DNA from: an uncultured Lachnospiraceae bacterium
Lineage (GTDB): Bacteria; Bacillota; Clostridia; Lachnospirales; Lachnospiraceae
Length of the DNA stretch: 40,144 bases
NCBI GenBank assembly: GCA_947588845.1
Contig: CANQAR010000028.1
Location: 1-40,144 of the forward strand
Direction of reading: 5' to 3'
Shown: piece by piece, positions 1 through 6,463 of the stretch
Numbering within the stretch: the stretch's first letter is position 1
Layout of the letters: every line of letters starts with the position of its first letter
Made by a program: the position numbers and the translations under genes
The notes under the pieces: model-generated
The model's input: the letters and a program-made list of their open reading frames with translations, nothing else
Databases searched by the model: none
What the model was told of the DNA's origin: nothing

Positions 1-107
1 AATTTTACACGAAAAGAAAGAATCCTGCATGAAATCTTGCTGTTTTATTGCGTAATATTTTTATTCTTCAGAGCTGGGATTGCAAACTGTACTTTTTTCT
101 CCAGATT

Positions 108-695
108 CTACAATTTTTCTTTTGCCCACCTTAAAAATGTCTGGTGTGTTATACCAAGTTGGGCTGCTGCTTTTCTTGCCGATATCTCTTTCTTTTTCCA
201 TGCTGCTTTCAATGCTTCAAACTCTTTTGGGCGTTCTATAGGTTTTCGACCAAAATGTACCCCTCTCGCCTGGGCTGCCGCTATCCCTTCTGCCTGTCTT
301 TGTCTTATCATGTTTCTTTCAATCTCTGCTGTGTAACTTAAAATTTGAAGTATCATATCTGTGAGCAGTGTCCCTGTTAAATCTCTTTTTTCCCGGGTAT
401 CCAGAAGAGGAAAATCCAATACGACAATTGCAATTTTTTTCTGCTCTGTTAACGTTCTCCACTGCTCCAGGATTTCGTGATAATTTCTTCCCAGTCGGTC
501 AATACTTTTTACAAACAGAATATCTCCTGGTTTCATTTTTCTGATCATTTTTTTATAATTTTCCCGATTAAAATCTTTTCCGGATTGCTTATCTACATAG
601 ATATTTCTTTCTTCTATTCCACAATCCATCAATGCAATCATCTGTCTGTCGCCGTTTTGCTCTTTTGTAGACACTCTTACATACCCATATTCCAT
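108..695 (-). CDS. Serine recombinase (resolvase/invertase family)
   Basis: This protein of about 195 aa has the N-terminal resolvase catalytic domain: the start MEYGYVRVST carries the catalytic Ser, followed by the SIDRLGRNY segment and the helix ending IERNMIRQRQAEG. A short C-terminal Hin-type helix-turn-helix follows (KKEISARKAAAQLGITHQTF). Such enzymes recombine short dimeric DNA sites by Ser-linked double-strand cleavage, acting as resolvases or invertases of mobile elements. I place the start at the ATG at 695 because GGAGGT lies 8 bases upstream; the in-frame TTG at 710 is inside that ribosome-binding site. It is divergent from the HTH gene at 839. No transposase or obvious invertible segment is next to it, so its substrate is unknown. 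The stretch is AT-rich compared with the beta-glucoside operon, suggesting acquisition. Confidence 0.9.
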   Translation of the reverse strand: MEYGYVRVSTKEQNGDRQMIALMDCGIEERNIYVDKQSGKDFNRENYKKMIRKMKPGDILFVKSIDRLGRNYHEILEQWRTLTEQKKIAIVVLDFPLLDTREKRDLTGTLLTDMILQILSYTAEIERNMIRQRQAEGIAAAQARGVHFGRKPIERPKEFEALKAAWKKKEISARKAAAQLGITHQTFLRWAKEKL

Positions 696-763
696 TATGT
701 TGACCTCCAATCTATTTTTTCAAATAAATTGTAAGTCAGTTATCGTACCATCGTTTTATGTTT

Positions 764-792
764 ATTATACCCGATATATCGGGTATATGCAA
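764..792 (-). promoter_or_regulatory. sigmaA-type promoter of the recombinase gene
   Basis: Read on the minus strand, TTGCAT (787-792) and TATAAT (764-769) are separated by 17 bases, pointing at the recombinase gene. The spacer is almost wholly occupied by a 22-bp palindrome. Confidence 0.6.
766..787. promoter_or_regulatory. Perfect 22-bp palindrome, likely operator
   Basis: Each half-site reads TATACCCGATA (766-776) followed by its exact complement (777-787). The palindrome covers the spacer and touches both core elements of the recombinase promoter, in the space between two divergent genes. The simplest reading is an operator for a dimeric repressor such as the HTH protein encoded at 839. 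A recombinase crossover site is an alternative. Confidence 0.6.
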
Positions 793-838
793 TCCACTTC
801 ATTCTTCGTATATTGAACAAGAAGGAGGGTGCAGGAAC

Positions 839-1135
839 ATGATCTCTTATGAACCTTTGTGGGAAACCATGCGAAGAAAGGGCATAAGCACTTACGCTTT
901 ACAAAAATATTATCATTTCAGCCGCGGCACTCTTGATTCGCTGAAACAGGGTAGAAACATATCAACCGTTACGCTTAACGATCTATGTAACATTCTTGAA
1001 TGCAGAGTGGAGGACATACTGATCCATATTCCGGATATTAATTTTAGCAGACCTGAAATGAACAGGAGACAGAAAAGGAAAACTCAAAAGTCGGTAGAAA
1101 ATAAATATTGCGGCCCAAAGCCGCATACGCCTTAA
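839..1135 (+). CDS. Small XRE/HTH_26-type DNA-binding regulator
   Basis: This protein of 98 aa has a Cro/CI-like helix-turn-helix over residues 5-65: helix 2 TYALQKYYHFS, recognition helix RGTLDSLKQGR, then LNDLCNILECRVEDILIHIPD, typical of the YozG/HTH_26 group. The last 30 residues are basic and low in complexity. The ATG at 839 is chosen because AAGGAGGG lies just upstream. It has no ligand domain, so it probably acts as a simple dimeric repressor. Its position divergent from the recombinase, with a perfect palindrome between them, suggests that it controls the recombinase and itself; this is inferred. Confidence 0.85.
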   Translation: MISYEPLWETMRRKGISTYALQKYYHFSRGTLDSLKQGRNISTVTLNDLCNILECRVEDILIHIPDINFSRPEMNRRQKRKTQKSVENKYCGPKPHTP

Positions 1136-1179
1136 TGCCATCAATCAGAGAGGTAAAGGTCTTTAAAAGGTACAAAACA

Positions 1180-1222
1180 AAAGCCCCAAGTGTGTCAGAC
1201 TTGAGGGCTTTCTTTCTGTTTT
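1180..1222. terminator. Bidirectional intrinsic terminator
   Basis: The stem AAAGCCC plus CAAGT (1180-1191) pairs with ACTTG plus GGGCTTT (1199-1211), with one bulged A and a 7-base loop. A T-rich run follows on the plus strand and TTTTGTTTTG on the minus strand. It separates the convergent HTH (plus) and DUF3786 (minus) genes. Confidence 0.85.
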
Positions 1223-1251
1223 TTGAATATCCGGCAACTGCCTGTCTGCCG

Positions 1252-1881
1252 TTATATGTCTCCGTTCATAGTCTCCTTTATCCTGGAAACGATATGTCCC
1301 ATCATAAAGAAGATCGTTTCATAATGCATATAATCCTGAATATTTTCATCAAACATAAATTTCAGATTCGCGGGAAATTCCTCATCCGCCTCCCAGTACT
1401 GGAGTGTGACCGGCAGGAACGCGAAGGGATACAGCACGGCCGCCACATCTCCTTTCATCCTGCCATCCAATTCTCCCAGGACTTCGCAGGCACGCCGCAG
1501 TTCTTCTGTCTTTCCGGAAAACTCATCCGCTGCTTTCTGAAACATGCTGCCACCTGGTCCGGATGAATGTACCGTCCCTGGCAGCATGCTGATCGGACAG
1601 AATCTCCCCGACAGCCGGCAGTCATCTTTGGAGCAGCAAAGCACGTCGTATATTGTCATCGCCTCGTTGTAATCCGCCTCCACGGTCGACACAAAGCCGT
1701 CTCTAGACCATTCCACGAGCCCGCTCTTCCGGTGAATCCTGTAACGCCGCCGGACAAACTCAATATAAAGATACGCATCGTCATTTTCCAGACCGAATTT
1801 CCGGATCATCTTTTCCTGATCGTACTTTACAAATTCGCCGCGCATCTGGTTTCTCATAATCTCATAATTGGACAAAGCCAT
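1252..1881 (-). CDS. DUF3786 domain protein
   Basis: This protein of 209 aa is recognised as DUF3786 from the start ALSNYEIMRNQM, the middle block EAMTIYDVLCCSKDDCRLSG and the end LPVTLQYWEADEEFPANLKF. Four Cys residues lie in the middle of the chain (DVLCCSKDDC and GRFCP), compatible with metal or cofactor binding, but the family has no established function. The start at 1881 follows GGGAG with good spacing. It is downstream of, and co-directional with, the EFR1 ferredoxin gene, separated by about 210 bases holding two strong hairpins. The pairing suggests a redox-related role; this is inferred from position only. Confidence 0.8.
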   Translation of the reverse strand: MALSNYEIMRNQMRGEFVKYDQEKMIRKFGLENDDAYLYIEFVRRRYRIHRKSGLVEWSRDGFVSTVEADYNEAMTIYDVLCCSKDDCRLSGRFCPISMLPGTVHSSGPGGSMFQKAADEFSGKTEELRRACEVLGELDGRMKGDVAAVLYPFAFLPVTLQYWEADEEFPANLKFMFDENIQDYMHYETIFFMMGHIVSRIKETMNGDI

Positions 1882-1964
1882 TCTGCATCTCCCTTTCTGC
1901 CCGTCGTAAATAACCTTGTTCCGTTCAAATTCAGCACTTGCGCGAGAGTTCTGCACAAGATTTA

Positions 1965-2004
1965 CAGGAAATGACAAAATGAATTTCATTTTGATCATTT
2001 CCTG
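1965..2004. repeat. 40-bp near-perfect inverted repeat
   Basis: CAGGAAATGA (1965-1974) pairs with TCATTTCCTG (1995-2004). Inside it CAAAATGAA (1975-1983) pairs with TTCATTTTG (1985-1993), leaving one central base and one bulge. The result is about 19 bp of helix with essentially no loop, too tight for an ordinary terminator. It lies between the EFR1 and DUF3786 genes. Confidence 0.8.
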
Positions 2005-2014
2005 CGCGGAATTC

Positions 2015-2034
2015 GAGTCTGCGACAGCAGACTC
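2015..2034. repeat. 8-bp stem-loop beside the long inverted repeat
   Basis: GAGTCTGC (2015-2022) and GCAGACTC (2027-2034) form a perfect stem around the 4-base loop GACA. It is 10 bases from the 40-bp palindrome and lies just downstream of the EFR1 stop. No T-run follows on the minus strand, so termination is not obvious; an mRNA-stabilising or attenuating role is possible. Confidence 0.6.
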
Positions 2035-2090
2035 TCTCGATTCAAATCTCAGACGTTTTCTCACAAAGCGGATGTCTGATAAAGACTGAC

Positions 2091-2849
2091 TCACAGGAAC
2101 AGCTCATTCGGTTTTCTGCCGGAACATGCCTTCTTCAGCGCCAGTGAAGCCGCCGCAAGCATGGCACCGTTCAGTTTTCTCGTCTTCTGCGGACAGACAG
2201 ACACGCAGCGCATGCAGGAGATACACTTTGTCTTGTCCGCACCCTTCGGGGAGTGAACATCGATAGCCCCTGTCGGACATTGCTTCGCGCAGGTCCCGCA
2301 CTTTGTACAGGCGGATCCTGCCTGGGGAACCATCCCGAGATTCCCGCCTTTTTTATACGGCCTGTTCCCCGGAATCACCGGTTTGCTCTTGTCGCCTGCC
2401 TCGATTTTTTTCATGATCGCTTCCGCGTACCCGGAAAGCTCCCGGCAGTCTTCCTCATCCGGCCTTCCTGTCGCAAACTGACGCATGATCGAATGCTCCG
2501 CGACCGCGGCGACCGCGGCGATCACCTGAAATCCGCTCTTTTTGGCCGCATCCTCCATTTGCACCAGCGTATCCTCCCAGGCGCGGTTCCCGTAGACAGC
2601 CGCGAGCACGCATCTGGCCGAGTTCCCTTTTATTTTACTCAATCGGTCCAGAGCCGTCTGCGGGGCAAGCCCGCCAAAAGACGGCATGGCGATCAGCACA
2701 ACATCCTCCGGATCAAAACTGTATTTCGTGTAATCATCCGCCGCGACCGAGAGATCGATCCGTCCGGCCTCCGGCCAGTTTTTCGTCAGGGCGTCCGCCG
2801 CCTTCTGGGTTCCTCCTGTCGGACTGAAAATAATCTGCGCGTATTTCAT
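2091..2849 (-). CDS. EFR1-family flavodoxin-ferredoxin fusion protein
   Basis: This protein of 252 aa has an N-terminal flavodoxin fold (residues 1-150). The FMN phosphate loop is FSPTGGTQKAADAL, and MPSFGGLAP and YGNRAWEDT form the other cofactor loops. The C-terminal bacterial ferredoxin domain has two [4Fe-4S] motifs, CTKCGTCAKQCP and CISCMRCVSVCP. EFR1 proteins are predicted cytoplasmic electron carriers of anaerobes joining one- and two-electron steps; partners are generally unknown. GGAGGG precedes the ATG at 2849, and a near-consensus promoter lies 40 bases upstream. DUF3786 follows downstream. The length is normal and all eight cluster cysteines are present. Confidence 0.93.
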   Translation of the reverse strand: MKYAQIIFSPTGGTQKAADALTKNWPEAGRIDLSVAADDYTKYSFDPEDVVLIAMPSFGGLAPQTALDRLSKIKGNSARCVLAAVYGNRAWEDTLVQMEDAAKKSGFQVIAAVAAVAEHSIMRQFATGRPDEEDCRELSGYAEAIMKKIEAGDKSKPVIPGNRPYKKGGNLGMVPQAGSACTKCGTCAKQCPTGAIDVHSPKGADKTKCISCMRCVSVCPQKTRKLNGAMLAAASLALKKACSGRKPNELFL

Positions 2850-2889
2850 GGCAGATCCCTCCTTTGATGTATATTTTAATTATACAACC

Positions 2890-2918
2890 ATTATAGGGCC
2901 CTGTCGTTGTATTGTCAA
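2890..2918 (-). promoter_or_regulatory. Consensus sigmaA promoter of the EFR1 gene
   Basis: On the minus strand TTGACA (2913-2918) and TATAAT (2890-2895) are exactly 17 bases apart. TACAAC and GTTGTA arms flank the -10 region (about 2883-2912), and the spacer includes the 8-bp palindrome AGGGCCCT. A regulator site is possible. Confidence 0.8.
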
Positions 2919-2963
2919 TATTTACATCTACTGTCCGCTTTGTTTCGGCTCATCATCCTTTCA

Positions 2964-3215
2964 TTATTGCATATTTTCAAATTCATCCGTTGAACTGCCG
3001 CTTTTTGCAAAATCTTTAACGCAAATAACGATTCCTGTTACCATCAGCACCATAAAAAATAAAAATGGAATACCTGTATCATTTATGCTAAAATTTATCA
3101 GCCATCCTCCCTGACCATTTGATGTACCTTGATTTAAAAGGGTATATACATATGTTATCAGACTTCCAACTGCGCCATACCAAAATATGCTTATTCCCAA
3201 TACAAATTTTTTCAT
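2964..3215 (-). CDS. Small two-helix membrane protein
   Basis: This protein of 83 aa has two predicted membrane helices, at about residues 4-26 (FVLGISIFWYGAVGSLITYVY) and 48-68 (IPFLFFMVLMVTGIVICV), and a short acidic tail. I place the start at the ATG at 3215: GGAGG lies 8 bases upstream inside the end of the previous gene, whose stop is one base away, so the two are probably translationally coupled. It is the third gene of the ECF sigma and DUF4179 operon. No family is recognised. It could be part of the envelope sensing arm of the sigma factor or a regulated target. Confidence 0.7.
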   Translation of the reverse strand: MKKFVLGISIFWYGAVGSLITYVYTLLNQGTSNGQGGWLINFSINDTGIPFLFFMVLMVTGIVICVKDFAKSGSSTDEFENMQ

Positions 3216-3216
3216 T

Positions 3217-4281
3217 TCACATACCTCCATATTTATATTCTTTTAAGATTATCCTGAACGTTTGCCCAACAGGCCGCATTTCCGCGGAATCCACTCTGAA
3301 AATTTCACTTACCTCGCTTTCCATTGTCCCAAAATCCACCGTGTCCTTATTTTCCACATCATACGGCAAAGCATAAATCTGCACATCCAGCCATTCACTG
3401 CCAGAAGAAGGTATCGCTCCATCATTTTGGAAAGTAAACAGTTCCCCTTCCTTCTTTACCAGAGAATAAAGGAACTTATTCCCCTGCATATCTGTAATTT
3501 CAACATAATACTGCTCTTTTTCAGGAGAAAATTTATCACATTCCAGTTTCAGGCTGCTCGTGACGCTGTTCATGGAAAACTCTCTGACCACAGCCTCATC
3601 TTCGCCCAAATTTATCCTCTGATCCAGCTTCAAATTCACTGTATTTTTCTGCAATTCCTCCTTTGAGGCGGAAAAAGTGAACGTAAATGCCTCCCCTTCT
3701 ATATCGTTGATCTGCTTATGGACCACAATTCCCGCTTCAATATCCGCTTTCTCTGGCAATGGCACACCGCCATCAAAAATCCATTCCACAACATACTGAT
3801 TATCTTTTTCGTCCAGGTTTTGTTTCAGATAAACACTTGAAGAATCACACGCATATTCCCTGCCATTTATTTTAATGTTCTCCCCCGCACTTATCCCAAC
3901 GTCATCGTACTTGTCCTCAGCATCCAGATTTACAGATGCAAATAAGCTGTTTTCTGCCAAAATAACTTCATTTAACGTAATGGATATTCCATTTTTCGTC
4001 TGCGTGGTATTGATGACATCGGTATAAGGCGCCAGATCATCTGATACCTGCAGGATTTCAGCGATCATCGTGGTAAATCTGCTGATGGCGGCATAAACCT
4101 GGTCGTGGAATGCCAGACAAAATCCCAGCATCACAATCACTGCCAGGCAGGCAGCTTTTCTCCCGCTATGATATACCACGTATCTCCCTGTCTGCTCCTC
4201 CCATGGCTGCAGCGCCTGGGCAATGTATTCATCCTCTATGTTTCCGAATAATTCCAGAAAGCTGTATTCATCCTTTTTCAT
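3217..4281 (-). CDS. DUF4179 anti-sigma-like membrane protein
   Basis: This protein of 354 aa has a cytoplasmic N-terminus of about 40 residues, one membrane helix (about 42-58, ACLAVIVMLGFCLAF) and a large extracytoplasmic part. Residues 85-180 fit the DUF4179 domain (NTTQTKNGISITLNEVILAENSLFASVNL). The family is regularly encoded after ECF sigma factors in Clostridia and Bacilli and is thought to hold the sigma factor at the membrane. The ATG at 4281 overlaps the sigma stop by 4 bases, and its own stop is one base from the next gene, so the three form a tight operon. The anti-sigma role is family knowledge plus context. Confidence 0.85.
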   Translation of the reverse strand: MKKDEYSFLELFGNIEDEYIAQALQPWEEQTGRYVVYHSGRKAACLAVIVMLGFCLAFHDQVYAAISRFTTMIAEILQVSDDLAPYTDVINTTQTKNGISITLNEVILAENSLFASVNLDAEDKYDDVGISAGENIKINGREYACDSSSVYLKQNLDEKDNQYVVEWIFDGGVPLPEKADIEAGIVVHKQINDIEGEAFTFTFSASKEELQKNTVNLKLDQRINLGEDEAVVREFSMNSVTSSLKLECDKFSPEKEQYYVEITDMQGNKFLYSLVKKEGELFTFQNDGAIPSSGSEWLDVQIYALPYDVENKDTVDFGTMESEVSEIFRVDSAEMRPVGQTFRIILKEYKYGGM

Positions 4282-4838
4282 AACCGTCCCTCCTTTTCCA
4301 GTATCTTTTTCAGTTTTCTTTTATTCCGCAACAGATTCTGCTTAACTGCCCCTTCTGTCATCTTATGTCTGGCGGCAATATTTTTCATGGATTCCATCGC
4401 CCAGTATCTCTGGACGAAAATATCTCTGTCCCTGTCCGATAAACCGCCCAGGAAGCGATTGATCATTTCTATCAATTCCTCAGCTTCCATATGTTCGTCC
4501 AGATTATGTATTATGGCGGCATTTAAATTTTCTGTTTCTTCCGTTATGTCTGCCATATGCAAATCCATCCGTTTTGCCGCATACTTTTTTCTTAACATGT
4601 CTATTGCGAATCCCCTTGTGATTTTTCCCAGAAAAGCGGCCAGTTTTGGAGGCCTCTGTGGCGGGATATACCGCCATGCCGCGAACCATGTGTCATTTAC
4701 ACATTCTTCGGAATCTTCCCTGTTCCTGAGGATCTTCCACGCAATAGAATAACAGGTGGAATTATACTTTTTGTCAACCAATTGTATTGCATTTTCATCT
4801 CTGTTCCAGAACAAGTCTATAATATATGTATCTTCCAT
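4278..4838 (-). CDS. ECF-type RNA polymerase sigma factor
   Basis: This protein of 186 aa has sigma region 2 at about residues 8-85 (YSIAWKILRNREDSEECVNDTWFAAWR) and region 4 at 125-180 (LGGLSDRDRDIFVQRYWAMESMKNIAARHKMTEGAVKQ, a helix-turn-helix). It lacks regions 1 and 3, as expected for ECF factors. GGGGAAGG precedes the ATG at 4838. It is first in the operon with a DUF4179 membrane protein, so its activity is probably controlled by membrane sequestration in response to an envelope signal. The upstream space is largely filled by a 248-bp structured repeat, so its promoter is uncertain. Confidence 0.92.
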   Translation of the reverse strand: MEDTYIIDLFWNRDENAIQLVDKKYNSTCYSIAWKILRNREDSEECVNDTWFAAWRYIPPQRPPKLAAFLGKITRGFAIDMLRKKYAAKRMDLHMADITEETENLNAAIIHNLDEHMEAEELIEMINRFLGGLSDRDRDIFVQRYWAMESMKNIAARHKMTEGAVKQNLLRNKRKLKKILEKEGRL

Positions 4839-4871
4839 GCACCTTCCCCCGATTTCGTATTTTCAAACATC

Positions 4872-5119
4872 ATGATGCCAGGGTCGAAAGGTCATGCGTT
4901 CCATGTTCACATGGAAAAGCATGACACTGAGACCCAAAAAACACCGAAAAGGAGCCATTTTTCATGGAAAAATGTGCGGATTTGAGGTGTTTCAGGGTGC
5001 TGAACGTCCAGTGGACGTTCGCTCAGCACCGACCGGAGTGAAACGGAGATTCGTGAGCACGAAGTGCGGAGAAATCCGTGGCATCATGGGGGCAAAATTC
5101 CTTTTGACCCCAGCATCAT
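4872..5119. repeat. ITR-bounded multi-hairpin intergenic element (copy A)
   Basis: The ends are inverted: ATGATGCCAGGGTC at 4872 and GACCCCAGCATCAT ending at 5119. Inside are four hairpins. GTCATGC and TTCCATG (4891-4905) pair with CATGGAA and GCATGAC (4910-4925) inside an outer GGGTC/GACCC pair. CATTTTTC pairs with GAAAAATG near 4960-4978. GGTGCTGA plus ACGTCCA (4996-5010) pairs with TGGACGT plus TCAGCACC (5012-5030). The last is a GATT..AATC module with an inner GCAC-GAA-GTGC hairpin (5045-5077). No credible ORF is present. It fills the space between the sigma and Rrf2 genes and shares ends or modules with the elements near 6.3, 20.7 and 30.1 kb. Confidence 0.75.
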
Positions 5120-5376
5120 ATCATAGCAAAAAAGGTCCTCATAATGAACATCGTATTTTTTACGCTTTGGTTACGCTTTCTCTTCAAATTTGCTGTTCAA
5201 ATACCTCAAAAAAGTCTTTTGTTTTTTTATCGTTTGCGCTATGATTTATAAGGATAAATTTGCTAACTTGTAATATTGGCTGCAGGACGCTGCCTGACTG
5301 TAAGAGTGGAATCAAAAGATCTGCAGCAGACAGAACACCTGCCAGCGGGAAAGGCAGAAAGGATGCGGGATTGATT

Positions 5377-5838
5377 ATGAGACTGAATACGAAATGTTCG
5401 ATCGCGGTACACGCGCTCATTCTGACGGCAGAATTTGAATCCGACTGCAAGATCACCAGCGAGCTTCTCGCAAAAAGCATCGGCTGCAATTCCTCCGCGG
5501 TCCGCAGCATCCTAAACGCGCTGCAGAAAGCGGGAATCATCTCCATCGTAAGAGGCATCGGCGGCGCTCATCTCGAAAAATCTCCCGCCAAAGTGACACT
5601 GTGGGACATTTATTCCGCGCTTGAACCGGACGGCCTCTCCCACATGATCGGAATCCACCCGAATCCGTCGCAGCTCTGCCCGGTCGGACATAATATAGAA
5701 ACCGTTCTATCCGAGCCTTACGGCAGAATTGCCGGTGCGGTGAAAGATACCATGCAGGAAATTACCCTGCAGCAGATGCTGGACCGGTATCACCAGCTGG
5801 TGTCCGATTCCGAAACTAAAACGGAAACGACACAATAA
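5377..5838 (+). CDS. Rrf2-family transcriptional regulator
   Basis: This protein of 153 aa has the N-terminal winged helix of Rrf2 (MRLNTKCSIAVHALILTAEF, then ITSELLAKSIGCNSSAVRSILNALQKAGII and the wing RGIGGAHLEK). Its C-terminal half has a single Cys in LCPVGHNIETVL. It lacks the three-cysteine cluster of IscR or NsrR, so iron-sulfur sensing is doubtful. The start is uncertain: AAAGGA at 5358 sits 7 bases before a TTG at 5371, while the ATG at 5377 gives the family N-terminus. It stands alone, so its target is unknown; paralogues often repress oxidoreductases. Confidence 0.85.
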   Translation: MRLNTKCSIAVHALILTAEFESDCKITSELLAKSIGCNSSAVRSILNALQKAGIISIVRGIGGAHLEKSPAKVTLWDIYSALEPDGLSHMIGIHPNPSQLCPVGHNIETVLSEPYGRIAGAVKDTMQEITLQQMLDRYHQLVSDSETKTETTQ

Positions 5839-6033
5839 ACCAGACCTGGCAGGAACAGCAGCGCACAGTAAACTCCCATGCCAGACATACCGGCACCTCT
5901 ATAAATGAAAGGGCGTTTATTTTTAGCCTCACTTTATCCCGGAAGGCTTTGCACATTCTGCACAAAAATCACCTCGTATAATGATATATATGCGCAATAA
6001 CACGAAATTTCACAAATAATTACATAAACATTA

Positions 6034-6062
6034 TTGAAAACTTTTGTAAGTAATGCTATAAT
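6034..6062 (+). promoter_or_regulatory. Promoter of the beta-glucoside operon
   Basis: TTGAAA (6034-6039) and TATAAT (6057-6062) are 17 bases apart. The transcript would start near 6069, just upstream of the RAT antiterminator site. Confidence 0.8.
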
Positions 6063-6092
6063 GACTCCAGTTAGCAAGAATGAAGAGTACGT

Positions 6093-6175
6093 GGGTGTTA
6101 CTGGTCAGCAGGCAAAACCATGTTTATAAAGTTCCGCACAGGGGATGTGGGGGATTTTGTAAGCGTGGTTTTTTT
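6093..6175 (+). promoter_or_regulatory. LicT/BglG-type RAT antiterminator and overlapping terminator
   Basis: Positions 6093-6119 match the LicT RAT pattern (GGGTGTTACT, then GCAGGCAAAACC). The 3' end AAAACCA (6113-6119) can instead pair with TGGTTTT followed by T's at 6166-6175, giving the competing terminator with a long, internally structured loop. When LicT binds the RAT the terminator cannot form and licT, the PTS gene and bglA are read. The RAT is about 345 bases upstream of licT, unusually far, because a structured repeat lies in between. Confidence 0.85.
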
Positions 6176-6251
6176 ACTGTGAAAGCCCCGGACGGCGGCC
6201 ATCGGCGGGCATGCTCGCATGCATCGGCGAATGGACATCGGACGGGCAAGA

Positions 6252-6394
6252 CGGTATGAGCAATACAGTGACACGAACGAATGTGAGTGGCACGGTGCCG
6301 CGTGCCAGTGACACGCGTTTGGCACCGACCGAAACGAAGTGTAGATTGCGAATACCGGCGGCGATGACGAAAGTGCTGAAAGCACGGAGTCATC
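6252..6394. repeat. Modular structured intergenic element (copy C)
   Basis: The outer stem CGGTAT (6252-6257) pairs with ATACCG (6352-6357), then a GAG/CGA internal loop and CAAT/ATTG. Inside are CAC-GAAC..TGA-GTG (6272-6289) and a hairpin of GGTGCC plus GCGTG (6294-6304) with CACGC plus GGCACC (6312-6326). Downstream is GATGAC..GTCATC around an inner GTGCT-GAA-AGCAC hairpin (6363-6394). The same shapes occur in copies A and D with different paired bases. It lies within the leader of the beta-glucoside operon after the terminator; further hairpin-rich sequence with no gene runs from 6185. Confidence 0.7.
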
Positions 6395-6463
6395 TGCTTT
6401 CATTCATGGCGGTACCCGCAGAGCGTGAAAATTTAGTTTCATTCGGAAGGGAGCAGGTTCTCC

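Noticed and set aside
1-107. Left edge of the window
   Set aside because: AT-rich sequence downstream of the recombinase gene; no gene, terminator or repeat could be supported.
4894-5244. Open frame across the structured repeat copy A
   Set aside because: It crosses several hairpins and both ITR-side sequences, has no ribosome-binding site, and its translation is low in hydrophobic pattern; a non-coding element explains the sequence better.
5217-5260. Promoter for the Rrf2 gene
   Set aside because: TATGAT at 5240 has only a poor -35 candidate at the wrong spacing; a promoter must exist but I cannot place it.
6185-6430. CRISPR-like or tandem-repeat array
   Set aside because: The repeated words are short, irregular and form hairpins; there are no equal-length spacers and no cas genes.
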